This document shows positions 1 to 7,160 of a DNA stretch of 43,902 nucleotides, in pieces (positions within the stretch are counted from its first letter, which is position 1; each line of letters begins with the position of its first letter). The notes beneath the pieces are model-generated. The model saw only the letters and a list, made by a program, of their open reading frames with translations, was not told the DNA's origin and did no database searches. The translations under genes and the position numbers were made by a program. Origin of the DNA: Paenibacillus sp. Soil787 (GTDB lineage: Bacteria; Bacillota; Bacilli; Paenibacillales; NBRC-103111); the NCBI RefSeq assembly GCF_001429545.1, contig NZ_LMSP01000027.1:1-43902 (forward strand), read 5' to 3'.

Positions 1-120
1 ATTGCTCATTTGCGTTGCTAGCGAGATTTTGCAATCTCTTTTTTGAACGATTTCTCGTTCGTGCTTACTCACTCGTTGTTCAGTTTTCAAAGATCAATTT
101 CTTTCGTATTCCTTCGCCAT
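1..120 (-). other. 5' leader of an rRNA operon (16S gene lies beyond position 1)
   Basis: Read on the minus strand, positions 93-72 contain CTTTGAAAACTGAACAAC, which resembles the boxA-like antitermination segment found ahead of 16S rRNA (and in the 16S-23S spacer) in Bacillales. It is followed by two perfect small hairpins, at 45-60 (GAACGA/TCGTTC) and 23-38 (GAGATT/AATCTC), then a stretch ending in AAATGAGCAAT like the run-up to 16S in Paenibacillus. No rRNA itself is inside the window. The neighbouring ygxA gene, which borders an rRNA operon in B. subtilis, supports the call. The ITS alternative is less likely because two promoters lie just upstream. Confidence 0.72.
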
Positions 121-141
121 CCGTTTAGCGGCGACTTTTAT

Positions 142-171
142 AATATATCACATCTAGGCTACTCAATGCAA
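142..171 (-). promoter_or_regulatory. rRNA operon promoter, downstream copy (P2)
   Basis: On the minus strand there is TTGCAT (171-166), an 18-bp spacer and TATATT (147-142). The segment just after it, 139-121, reads GTCGCCGCTAAACGG, almost the same as the segment following the upstream promoter. This is typical of duplicated rrn promoters. The assignment rests on sequence only. Confidence 0.6.
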
Positions 172-260
172 GCTTTTTTTATTTTTCTTTTTTCTTGCTT
201 TGCTTACATCTTGGTATTGCGTCGGCTTCGAATGCGAACCGTTTTTAGCGGCGAGAGTTA

Positions 261-289
261 ATTTATCATAGAATCGCAATCAAAGTCAA
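261..289 (-). promoter_or_regulatory. rRNA operon promoter, upstream copy (P1)
   Basis: On the minus strand TTGACT (289-284) is followed at 16-18 bp by GATAAA/TAAATT, and then by CTCGCCGCTAAAAACGG (257-239). That start region repeats the one after the second promoter. The -35 box is good and the -10 is weak, so the exact spacing is uncertain. Confidence 0.55.
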
Positions 290-303
290 GCAATAAAATA
301 AGA

Positions 304-340
304 ATAAAAAAAGAACCAGAATAATACCTGATTCTTCTTG
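304..340 (-). terminator. Rho-independent terminator after ygxA
   Basis: On the minus strand AAGAATCAG pairs with CTGGTTCTT (one G-U) around a short loop and is followed by a T-rich run. It sits directly behind the ygxA stop and insulates it from the rRNA promoter that starts about 15 bp further on. Confidence 0.75.
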
Positions 341-352
341 GGGTTGGCCCGA

Positions 353-1222
353 TTAAACACGCGTATATCTTAACTCGATTTCCGAATTCTCTTCATCAAT
401 GAGAACGGCCACTTCTTTAATCAATCCTTTTTTGACAAGCTTATTCAACAGCAAGGGAAGCTCCGTCCTAAGCTCAACTAACTGAGAATGCTGCTGCAGT
501 TCGTCTGTACTTAAAGGCATTTCATTTTCTTTTAGGATTTGAATAAATGCCTCACAGCAACGCTCCATTTTCGACATAACCGAAAATTCACAGGCGAGTA
601 GAACAAGCTGAACTCTCTGTTTCAACGTTTCCTTACTCATTGTCAGTTCCTCATATAGCTTATACACGCCAGGATTAATCGCACGGATCTGCCTCCATAC
701 GGTGATTTCCGGGTGATAGCCATCTTCGATAATAACAATGCGAGCCCAGTGATGAAGCGCTTCTAGAATATTATTGTAAGCATCCAACAAATGCTCATCT
801 AAGATGTATTCCTTGCTCTGAAGATACTTACGTAGAAAAAGGGAGAATTCAACAAGTAGTTTGTGCTCACGTAAGTCCCCCGGAAACTCGAGTATTCGGT
901 GACGCAAGCCTTCTAAATAAGTGTTCTGATCCAGAAGTATCTCCCCTTTTAGCAGCCAGTGAAGGATATTTCGGTTGACGCCATGACGTATCCATTGCTC
1001 TATGGAAGACGGATCTACCCATCTTTCTTGTATCCTCGAATCGTCTCTTATATAATTAGTCGTATGATTGTTCAGGCTCAGGTCGTTCGTTACTATAAGA
1101 AGTAGCGTATCAAAACCATCTGTCAGTGAAGGAAGTTGCTTAGGATTATCTACCGCCATGACACTAATGATTCTCTGGTCATTTCGGAACTTAAGCAAAA
1201 ACTGCTCTTTATCGATTCCCAT
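353..1222 (-). CDS. ygxA: YgxA-type nucleotidyltransferase-like protein
   Basis: A 289-aa soluble protein matching what I recall of the YgxA / nucleotidyltransferase-like family of Bacillales. The N-terminal 120 residues hold the NTase-like part, including the segment DGFDTLLLIVTN near residue 36. An all-helical middle follows, and a winged-helix-like C-terminus (about 215-289). The biochemical function of the family is not known to me. The recognition rests on size, overall look and position: next to an rRNA operon and ygzB, with perR nearby, as in B. subtilis. The ATG at 1222 has GGAG about 5 nt upstream. A terminator follows immediately. Confidence 0.75.
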   Translation of the reverse strand: MGIDKEQFLLKFRNDQRIISVMAVDNPKQLPSLTDGFDTLLLIVTNDLSLNNHTTNYIRDDSRIQERWVDPSSIEQWIRHGVNRNILHWLLKGEILLDQNTYLEGLRHRILEFPGDLREHKLLVEFSLFLRKYLQSKEYILDEHLLDAYNNILEALHHWARIVIIEDGYHPEITVWRQIRAINPGVYKLYEELTMSKETLKQRVQLVLLACEFSVMSKMERCCEAFIQILKENEMPLSTDELQQHSQLVELRTELPLLLNKLVKKGLIKEVAVLIDEENSEIELRYTRV

Positions 1223-1345
1223 GGGTCTCCGAAGCTCCTGTCTCCAAATTGTTTATATCTATTTCTACATCGTAGAATGAGTTTCCTGCTGATTTCTGTG
1301 ACAATTCATACAATCATGTAGCTATTTAATGGGGAGGAACAACGC

Positions 1346-1750
1346 GTGCGTTTCAGATCAAGTAAAGTAAATGAATTTCGCTTATGGGGACTCGCCATGA
1401 CCATGGGTGGAATGCTGCTTATGATTATAGGACTTGCGGGCATCGTTTTTGACTGGGGGAAGGTTGGGCGAATCATTGCTGTGATCTTCATGATCATTGG
1501 TATGATAAGTATGATGGTTAGCATGGGGATATACTTCTGGGCAGGGATGCTTTCCACATCTGCGACTGTCATTGATTGTCCGGAGTGCGGAAGAAGAACG
1601 AAAATGCTGGGGAAAACGGATCGCTGTATGTTTTGTAAAACTATTTTAACAGTTGATCCCCAATACGATCCAACAGCCGAGAACGAGACGGCCGCCACAC
1701 AAACTGTTCATATCGAAGTAGATAGAGCTCATGAACATAAGCCTCATTGA
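1346..1750 (+). CDS. ygzB: YgzB-type membrane protein with C-terminal zinc ribbon
   Basis: A 134-aa protein with two hydrophobic segments (about residues 13-38 and 45-70), then YFWAGMLSTSA and a CPEC...CMFC zinc-ribbon (Cys about 79, 82, 95 and 98). The layout and the YFW-GMLST stretch match YgzB (DUF2614) of Bacillus, whose function is unknown. The start is GTG at 1346, preceded by GGGGAGG at 8 nt spacing; there is no competing ATG. It is divergent from ygxA across about 120 bp and is followed at once by copy 1 of the dispersed 90-bp repeat. Confidence 0.82.
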   Translation: MRFRSSKVNEFRLWGLAMTMGGMLLMIIGLAGIVFDWGKVGRIIAVIFMIIGMISMMVSMGIYFWAGMLSTSATVIDCPECGRRTKMLGKTDRCMFCKTILTVDPQYDPTAENETAATQTVHIEVDRAHEHKPH

Positions 1751-1751
1751 T

Positions 1752-1843
1752 CAAGGGTAAACGACTCCGTCGTCCTTCCGGGACGAGCGCATTTGTCAAG
1801 ATAGATGCGAAGCAAAAGTATAAAACTTATACTTTCTTTCTAT
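1752..1843 (+). repeat. Dispersed 90-bp structured repeat, copy 1 of 5
   Basis: The first member of a family also found at 15115, 19613, 25791 and 36011. It contains the hairpin TCGTCC/GGACGA, the 8-bp hairpin AAGTATAA-AAC-TTATACTT, and an outer stem that here reads ATAGA/TCTAT where copies 3 and 4 have GTAGAT/ATCTAC, a compensatory change. It starts right behind the ygzB stop and ends just before a terminator. Confidence 0.9.
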
Positions 1844-1851
1844 TGAAAAAT

Positions 1852-1884
1852 AAAAGCCGCAACCCTTTTGGGTTCGGCTTTTTG
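1852..1884. terminator. Bidirectional terminator between ygzB and the GH18 gene
   Basis: AAAAGCCG-C-AACCC, loop TTTT, GGGTT-CGGCTTTTT. There is an A-run on the left and a T-run on the right, so it can serve the convergent genes on both sides. Confidence 0.85.
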
Positions 1885-1889
1885 TTTTG

Positions 1890-3626
1890 TTATGGCTTAG
1901 TTTGTTGCAAAGCATCCTGAATGACTTTCCACGTTGCCGGCTGTTCAAATCCTCTTCGCCATGAGGCGACTCCTGCTAAATCGTACTTCTTCACGAGCTC
2001 AAGCCTTACTTTGATTGATGTTTCATCTTCTAACCAAATACGAATGAGCTTCTCTCCCTCTTTGTACTCCACATAGTTCTGACCAGTTTCCTCCATGAAA
2101 GTAGGGGTTAGTTTCTTCTCTTTAATAATCGTCTGGGCGGCTTCCATCGTTAAAGTTTTGGAGCTAGTTGTCGTTTTACCATTTTTCGTCTCTTCGGTCC
2201 ACTGACGTGTATAGAATGGCACACCTAGGACAAGCTTAGATGGTGGCACTTTTTCGCTTCCTAAGAGCTGGGTAACAGAGCGCTCTGTCCATGGCAGCGA
2301 TGAAACCGAGCCGGATTTGGGGCTAGACGCCCAGTATTCGTCATAAGCCATCAACATCATATAGTCAACAACTTCGGCAAGAGCAGGTCTGTCATAAAAC
2401 ATAGACCACATCTCATTCGTTGATTTCGGTGTAACATCGATGGAAACGGCAAGACCTTGTTCATGCATAAAAGGCGTCAATTCGCGGACGAATTGGACTA
2501 GATTATCTTTATCTTTGAGATTCACATTTTCAAAATCAATATTGATGCCCTGCAAATTGTACGTTTGTGCAAATCCGAGCAACTGTTTTATCATTTTCAT
2601 ACGACGATCATAAGTCGATAGCGCTTGAGACGTTCGGTCGGGTTCAAAGCCGTTGCTAAACAACGCCCAGACCTGGTAATTACGCGTTTGCGCCCATTTC
2701 ACATAGGAAGCATCGGCTAAGTTCTTAATTTGCCCCTCGCCGTCAGCCAGAGAGAACCAGGTAGGGCTAACAACATTTAAGCCGGGCATATCGCCAAGCT
2801 TGGAAGTGTCAGGATTCTTCGTAATAACGTGCTCCCAAGTCAGATTTAGTTTACCGTTAAGCGGCTTCCAAGGTACATAGGCTGACGCCTGCTCCTGAGC
2901 TGGTATGGTTTCTTCATGATCCTCCAAAATATCGGTTTTACGTACAAAGCCTATAGGACCACTTTGCTGCTGTACGCGATACCAATCTCCCTCTACGGCT
3001 AGTATCATAACTTGCTCGTTGTTTGCGACCGTAGAGACTACTGGTGCTTTTATAGAAGCAAATGTCCGAAGCTGGGCATCTTCAGCAGCCACATGCTTCC
3101 CCCACTTGACGAGGTCACCTTTTTTGAATAAAAGAATGGCACCTGACTTCTCGGACTCTCTTATTTCAAAAGGATACAGCTGCCGTAAAGGCTCTATGGG
3201 CACGTAAACATCATTCCCTTTCTTTTCAACAGGAAAAGATAAGGTGATTGGTTTCTCGTTCATTAACGCTGAAAGCTCTGTAGTCTTTAACCGCAATACT
3301 TTATCTTTCGTTGTGATAATAACGGAATCACTGCTTTTTTCATATATAATCGATGGGTCCATCCACTCCTGTATAAGCGTAAGCGGAAGCTTCAGTCCCT
3401 CTTTTTCCCCAATTGCGCTGGTCTTATAGTAATTCCCTTGATAAAAAACCGGCTTGCTCAGCTCGTGATACTCTGGCTCTACCTTCGTCCGGTTCGGCGC
3501 TAATTGCTGCCATAAGAATGCAGCTGCACCCGCGGCAAACATTCCAATAAAAAGACCACTTATCAAGAGAATTCTCTTCGTTGATCTTCTGTGTTTCGGT
3601 TGCTGATCTGTAGGTGTTGAATGCAA
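1890..3626 (-). CDS. Membrane-anchored glycoside hydrolase family 18 protein (SH3 domain, cell-wall or spore type)
   Basis: A 578-aa protein. Residues 18-42 form a signal anchor after a basic N-terminus. Residues 55-175 look like a copper-amine-oxidase-type N-terminal domain, and 180-235 like a bacterial SH3 domain (VSTVANNEQVMIL...DWYRV). From about 260 to the end is a GH18 barrel with the catalytic strand GINIDFENV, in which the final Glu is the expected acid/base, and the strand MMLMAYDEYW. Relatives such as YaaH/SleL act on peptidoglycan N-acetylglucosamine, in spores or the wall; the exact substrate is inferred. The start is TTG at 3626 with AAGGAAGTG five nucleotides before it. It stands alone between two terminators. 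Confidence 0.82.
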   Translation of the reverse strand: MHSTPTDQQPKHRRSTKRILLISGLFIGMFAAGAAAFLWQQLAPNRTKVEPEYHELSKPVFYQGNYYKTSAIGEKEGLKLPLTLIQEWMDPSIIYEKSSDSVIITTKDKVLRLKTTELSALMNEKPITLSFPVEKKGNDVYVPIEPLRQLYPFEIRESEKSGAILLFKKGDLVKWGKHVAAEDAQLRTFASIKAPVVSTVANNEQVMILAVEGDWYRVQQQSGPIGFVRKTDILEDHEETIPAQEQASAYVPWKPLNGKLNLTWEHVITKNPDTSKLGDMPGLNVVSPTWFSLADGEGQIKNLADASYVKWAQTRNYQVWALFSNGFEPDRTSQALSTYDRRMKMIKQLLGFAQTYNLQGINIDFENVNLKDKDNLVQFVRELTPFMHEQGLAVSIDVTPKSTNEMWSMFYDRPALAEVVDYMMLMAYDEYWASSPKSGSVSSLPWTERSVTQLLGSEKVPPSKLVLGVPFYTRQWTEETKNGKTTTSSKTLTMEAAQTIIKEKKLTPTFMEETGQNYVEYKEGEKLIRIWLEDETSIKVRLELVKKYDLAGVASWRRGFEQPATWKVIQDALQQTKP

Positions 3627-3657
3627 AGTTTCACTTCCTTTATGATATATATAAAAA

Positions 3658-3706
3658 GAAAAAACGTGTTCTCACCTCTCTACAGCCGAAAGGTAGGATC
3701 ACGTTT
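3658..3706 (-). terminator. Terminator after perR
   Basis: On the minus strand AAACGTG pairs with CACGTTT around an inner ACCTTTC/GAGAGGT stem, followed by T6. It ends perR transcription ahead of the GH18 gene. Confidence 0.65.
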
Positions 3707-3749
3707 CATTATACATCATAGGTACAGATAATGAGGAATTCTGGTTAAG

Positions 3750-4184
3750 TTAATGCTTGGTAATCCCTGTACAATCCGGGCAAATGCCATAAACCTCTAG
3801 TCGATAACCGCCAACTCGGAAGCCCGTTTGCTCAGCAGCGGTAGTTTCTATATCCGAAAGCGGCGGATACTCAAAATCCGAAATTTTCCCGCACAACTCA
3901 CAAACAGCATGATAATGGTCCGTCATATCCGCATCAAAGCGACTCGAGCTGTCTCCATAAGTCAGTTCCCGAACGAGTCCCGATTCAATAAATACTTTGA
4001 GATTATTGTAAACAGTCGCAACGCTCATGTTAGGAAATTTCGATTCAAGAGACTTGTAAATGTCATCTGCTGTCGGATGAGTCATGGAGTCCAGCAAAAA
4101 GGATAGAATAGCATGCCGCTGCGGCGTCATCCGAACACCTGTTGTTTTCAACTTAGCTAAAGCCTGTTCTAATTGTGCTGCCAT
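3750..4184 (-). CDS. perR: Peroxide-sensing repressor PerR (Fur family)
   Basis: 144 aa from the ATG at 4184. A GTG 12 bp upstream is possible, but AGGTGGTGAG is placed for the ATG and the resulting N-terminus matches PerR proteins. A winged helix (about 1-80) is followed by a dimerisation domain. The metal ligands of B. subtilis PerR are all present, shifted by one: His36, Asp84, His90, His92 and Asp103. Asp103 is the residue that separates PerR from Fur (Glu there). The structural zinc site is Cys95/Cys98 and Cys135/Cys138. In the family, iron-catalysed oxidation of the regulatory histidines releases DNA and induces catalase, Dps-like and haem genes. Confidence 0.93.
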   Translation of the reverse strand: MAAQLEQALAKLKTTGVRMTPQRHAILSFLLDSMTHPTADDIYKSLESKFPNMSVATVYNNLKVFIESGLVRELTYGDSSSRFDADMTDHYHAVCELCGKISDFEYPPLSDIETTAAEQTGFRVGGYRLEVYGICPDCTGITKH

Positions 4185-4212
4185 GGTACTCACCACCTGA
4201 TGTTAGTCATTA

Positions 4213-4254
4213 AAACCTTACATTATATTGTACGTGTGGTAATTGACTTTTGTC
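4213..4254 (-). promoter_or_regulatory. perR promoter region with a weak Per-box-like dyad
   Basis: On the minus strand TTGACA (4254-4249) is followed after 18 bp by TACAAT. The -10 lies in an imperfect dyad TACA-N6-TGTA that only loosely resembles the Per box. TTGAC-AAAA-GTCAA at the -35 is also a small palindrome. Autoregulation is plausible but not shown. Confidence 0.4.
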
Positions 4255-4284
4255 AATGATGGTTGTGCATATAGCACCATTTGG

Positions 4285-4863
4285 CTATTTATTTTTACGG
4301 GAATCTAGTACATACATAGCCAAGCCAGCAAGGACGAGGATAACGGATCCTATATACGAGCCCATGAGATCAAAGAGCCCTGTAAACCAACGAGGCTTGT
4401 TACTGAGCAGAAAAAACAATACACCTGCGGCAATGAAAATAACACCAAGATTCGTGCCTTTGATCAGCTTCTGTAACGGATCTTCACGATCATAGAGACC
4501 AACAGCAAACTCGCCAAACTCATTGCGCCGATTCACATTGTCTGTGGTTTGAAGCGCATCGAATAGATTATAGAAGTAAATGACTGGAATGAACAATGCA
4601 AAGAGCGTTACCATAGGTACACTTGTGTCGGATCGAGACGCGAGAGACGTGATAATAAAAATATCGAGAATGAGAAGCATCATAATAAATAGACCGCGCT
4701 GCATAAGGCCTAAGTAAAAGTGTCCAGTTCCCGGGACAATGAACGATAGTATGCCTGCGACCCATTTGCGTTTTCTTGGGGCAGAATAATATGGAGGATA
4801 GTGTTGAAAAGATGGATTGGGCGAATACTCCGGAATGTGCGGATTGTCTTTGGGCAGATTCAT
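4285..4863 (-). CDS. Multi-pass membrane protein, unknown function
   Basis: A 192-aa protein with a proline- and tyrosine-rich cytoplasmic N-terminus (1-32), then about five hydrophobic helices. The first carries a TM2-like turn (FIVPGTGHFYLG, near residues 40-51) followed by a helix pair. The loop before the fourth helix is charged (NEFGEFAVGLYDREDP). It resembles small Paenibacillus membrane proteins encoded beside ECF sigma operons; I do not know a function. ATG 4863 has GGAGG seven nucleotides upstream. It lies 22 bp behind the anti-sigma-like gene, so it is probably the last gene of the sigma operon. Confidence 0.7.
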   Translation of the reverse strand: MNLPKDNPHIPEYSPNPSFQHYPPYYSAPRKRKWVAGILSFIVPGTGHFYLGLMQRGLFIMMLLILDIFIITSLASRSDTSVPMVTLFALFIPVIYFYNLFDALQTTDNVNRRNEFGEFAVGLYDREDPLQKLIKGTNLGVIFIAAGVLFFLLSNKPRWFTGLFDLMGSYIGSVILVLAGLAMYVLDSRKNK

Positions 4864-4885
4864 GCGAATGCCTCCTATCTATTAT

Positions 4886-5194
4886 TTATAAGTATTGGGA
4901 TAAATGCTGGATATACGCTGTAATCTGAGTGATCCCCGAATTTATATGCATAATTTTGTTGATAATCCCTGATTGCATGAGGAGTACAGTAGCTGCTATC
5001 GCAACAAAACTGTTCACCCACTGTTTTCTTCTGCCGACTTGAGGATTCTTTGCAATCTCAGGAATTTCAGCAGATTGTACCCTGCGCATCACACGCTCCG
5101 TCAACATTGGGCTTGGTTCGCTAAGCGGCATCTCGTCCAGCAGTTTATTTAGGTATTGCGTGAGCCGAGTGTCTTCCTGATGTTTGGGATTCAT
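4886..5194 (-). CDS. Putative anti-sigma factor, single membrane helix
   Basis: 102 aa from ATG 5194, which has AGAGGTG at 7 nt; an ATG two codons earlier is too close to that site. About 65 N-terminal residues are cytoplasmic and helical, and one hydrophobic segment spans about 66-84. The reading frame begins 50 bp inside the sigma-factor gene, so the two are translationally coupled, the usual layout for a sigma factor and its anti-sigma partner. There is no HxxxCxxC zinc motif, so it is not a classical ZAS-type anti-sigma factor. The role is inferred from context and topology only. Confidence 0.6.
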   Translation of the reverse strand: MNPKHQEDTRLTQYLNKLLDEMPLSEPSPMLTERVMRRVQSAEIPEIAKNPQVGRRKQWVNSFVAIAATVLLMQSGIINKIMHINSGITQITAYIQHLSQYL

Positions 5195-5747
5195 GTGCAT
5201 TCACCTCTAACCATTTTTCTTTGAGCATTGCCTTCCCCCGATAGAGTCTAGTTTCAAGCGTTTTCATGGGCAGCCCGGTCACCTCAGACATTTCTTGGTA
5301 CGAGAGCTGCTTATAATGAAACAAATACATGATTAATCTATACTTGTCTGGAAGTTCGGAAAGCAGATTCCGCATAAGCTCCTGATCCTCCTTCAGATTA
5401 GCTATTTCCTCAGGCTGCTCACGGGCATCTGTGAACCAGCCCTTCATTTTATCGAGCAGTGCTTCATACGGCTTACGCTTCTGAGAACGCCGAAAGTCGG
5501 TCACGAGATTCGTCGTCATGCGATACAGCCAAGTTGTGAACTTCGCATCGCCGCGAAAATGAGCTAATGAACGAAACAGCTTAACGAACACTTCTTGGGT
5601 TAAGTCTTCAGCAGTTTCCTTATGCCCGATCATTCGGTATACCAGTGTATAGATGTAACTCTTATGCCGTTCTACTAATACACGGTAAGCATCGGAGTGA
5701 CCCTGACGGACCCGATCGATCAGCTGCTCATCCGTCATTTTATCCAT
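5145..5747 (-). CDS. ECF-type RNA polymerase sigma factor
   Basis: 200 aa from ATG 5747, preceded by a G-run ribosome site at 9 nt; a longer reading frame reaching 5813 has no ribosome site. Region 2 carries the -10 recognition stretch DLTQEVFVKLFRSL and the melting segment TTWLYRMTTN. Region 4 has LSYQEMSEVTGLPMKTLETR, a helix-turn-helix for the -35 element. A charged linker of about 35 residues joins them. It resembles SigW/SigX-like factors of Bacillales that answer envelope stress, but the subgroup cannot be fixed from sequence alone. It overlaps the membrane-bound partner gene downstream and follows the MgtC-like gene by about 60 bp. Confidence 0.9.
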   Translation of the reverse strand: MDKMTDEQLIDRVRQGHSDAYRVLVERHKSYIYTLVYRMIGHKETAEDLTQEVFVKLFRSLAHFRGDAKFTTWLYRMTTNLVTDFRRSQKRKPYEALLDKMKGWFTDAREQPEEIANLKEDQELMRNLLSELPDKYRLIMYLFHYKQLSYQEMSEVTGLPMKTLETRLYRGKAMLKEKWLEVNAHESQTSGRHSAHAIPK

Positions 5748-5809
5748 GCCTGATTTCCCCCCCTTTCTGTTCGTCCAAAAGCTTAGACGCTTCTTATGGG
5801 CTGACCCCT

Positions 5810-6520
5810 TCAAATTTTACTTTTTTCGAGGGTAACGCCGGTAACTCCTTTCATTTGATTGATTTCTTCAAGAACGGTCTCGATAATGGACGGCTTAGGA
5901 ATGGTGACGTGGAAGGTAATTTGAACCTGATTCGGTTTATTCTCGATTTCTTGCTCTTCCATTGCGATCTTACGGATGTCAACTTTCTGTTTACCAAGCA
6001 GGGTCGTAATAAGTCCAAGCGTCCCCGGTTGATCAACCGCCAGAATTTTGAGAATACGAATTTTCTTCCCATTAAAATATTTATGCTCCACTTTATTTAA
6101 AATCCATAAGGAGATGAGTACCATGAAACAAGCAAGAACTGCCGGATAATAGAAGCCAGCCCCAATGGCAAGGCCAATCCCCGCAACTACCCAAAGGGAA
6201 GCTGCTGTCGTCAGACCCGTAATGGATCTCCCATTAAAAATAATCGTTCCAGCACCTAAGAATCCGATACCGCTAATAACTTGTGCAGCTAAGCGCGAAG
6301 GATCAATACGGACATTCACTTCATTTACAAAGGCACTAAATCCATACATCGAAAGCAACATAACAAGAGCTGAGCCCACACATACCAAAATATGTGTACG
6401 AAGGCCAGCTGCATGGCTGCTAACTTCCCTCTCAAACCCTATTAAGCCGCCAAGAAAAAGCGCCAGAACTAATCGTATAGTGATATGGACTTGATCAATA
6501 ACCCAAGGATTGTTCATCAT
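5810..6520 (-). CDS. MgtC/SapB-family membrane protein with C-terminal ACT-like domain
   Basis: 236 aa from ATG 6520, with AGGGAG seven nucleotides before it; a start 21 bp upstream would place that site inside the gene. The first 145 residues contain the family signature GLIGFEREV near residue 26, SHAAGLRTH, and GIGFLGAGTI, spread over about four to five helices. The last 80 residues (ILKILAVDQPGTLGLI...) form an ACT-like soluble domain, common in Firmicute members. MgtC proteins are linked to growth at low magnesium and, in pathogens, to inhibition of F-ATPase; the role in soil Firmicutes is unclear. Confidence 0.88.
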   Translation of the reverse strand: MMNNPWVIDQVHITIRLVLALFLGGLIGFEREVSSHAAGLRTHILVCVGSALVMLLSMYGFSAFVNEVNVRIDPSRLAAQVISGIGFLGAGTIIFNGRSITGLTTAASLWVVAGIGLAIGAGFYYPAVLACFMVLISLWILNKVEHKYFNGKKIRILKILAVDQPGTLGLITTLLGKQKVDIRKIAMEEQEIENKPNQVQITFHVTIPKPSIIETVLEEINQMKGVTGVTLEKSKI

Positions 6521-6592
6521 GTAACCGCTCCCTTTTTTCATACTGATAGTGCCTTATATCACACATGATAGTGAGAACCACTGAAATAATAC

Positions 6593-7075
6593 TTAGGAGA
6601 TGATGGCTGGCCGTTCGAAAGTGGTTAAGCTTACTCCCGGTGGAACTGTGAATACTCGGCGTAAGGCGAAACCGAAACTCTCGTAAAGCTGAATAGCAGG
6701 TAAATTGTCTGTTCCGGTGGATACAATAAAACGCGTCGCCCCACTTAACTGTTGATCCATTAGTATATGTTGTAAAAGTGACCCAGCAATCCCGCGGCGA
6801 AAATAATTCGGATGCACCATCATGCGGCAGATCGTGACTGTGCAGCCTTCACGGGAGTAGGAGATGGCGCCAGCAAGTGTGCTCTCCTCATTCTCATCAA
6901 CGAAAAAACCATAAAATGTTTCCTCCGCTTCGCGTATTGATTGAATCCCATCCTTCAGCGGCGGGATGTCATCGAAGCCAATAAGGTCTGCTTCCACACG
7001 ATAGGAAGCCATCTGTAGAGATAACAGGACCAAGATATCCTCGTTTGTTTCCAAAAGAAGTCGTTGAATAGACAT
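6593..7075 (-). CDS. GNAT-family N-acetyltransferase
   Basis: A 160-aa protein with the GNAT fold: the central strand VTICRMMVHPNYFRRGIAG carries the acetyl-CoA pyrophosphate loop (R-R-G-I-A), and the C-terminal motif is LPAIQLYESFGFALRR. The substrate cannot be predicted. ATG 7075 has GGAGG at 8 nt. It follows the gat operon terminator, so it is probably transcribed on its own. Confidence 0.88.
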   Translation of the reverse strand: MSIQRLLLETNEDILVLLSLQMASYRVEADLIGFDDIPPLKDGIQSIREAEETFYGFFVDENEESTLAGAISYSREGCTVTICRMMVHPNYFRRGIAGSLLQHILMDQQLSGATRFIVSTGTDNLPAIQLYESFGFALRRVFTVPPGVSLTTFERPAIIS

Positions 7076-7115
7076 TTCTGAGTCCTCCTCTCTAGAAGTT
7101 ACAAGCTAATTAACT

Positions 7116-7151
7116 GAAAAAAGTGGCGTCCATAACATCGGATCACCACTT
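7116..7151 (-). terminator. Terminator of the gatCAB operon
   Basis: On the minus strand AAGTGG pairs with CCACTT across a 23-nt loop and is followed by TTTTC. It lies between the gatB stop and the acetyltransferase gene. Confidence 0.6.
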
Positions 7152-7160
7152 CAACTTTAA

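Noticed and set aside
43..261. Plus-strand frame of 72 codons at the left edge
   Set aside because: It is antisense to the rRNA leader and promoters, with a composition typical of noncoding DNA.
1306..1698. Minus-strand frame of 130 codons
   Set aside because: It is opposite ygzB, whose zinc-ribbon protein and ribosome site are clearly real.
4213..4254. Firm PerR autoregulatory box
   Set aside because: The dyad at the perR promoter matches the Per-box consensus at too few positions; it was kept only as a low-confidence regulatory region.
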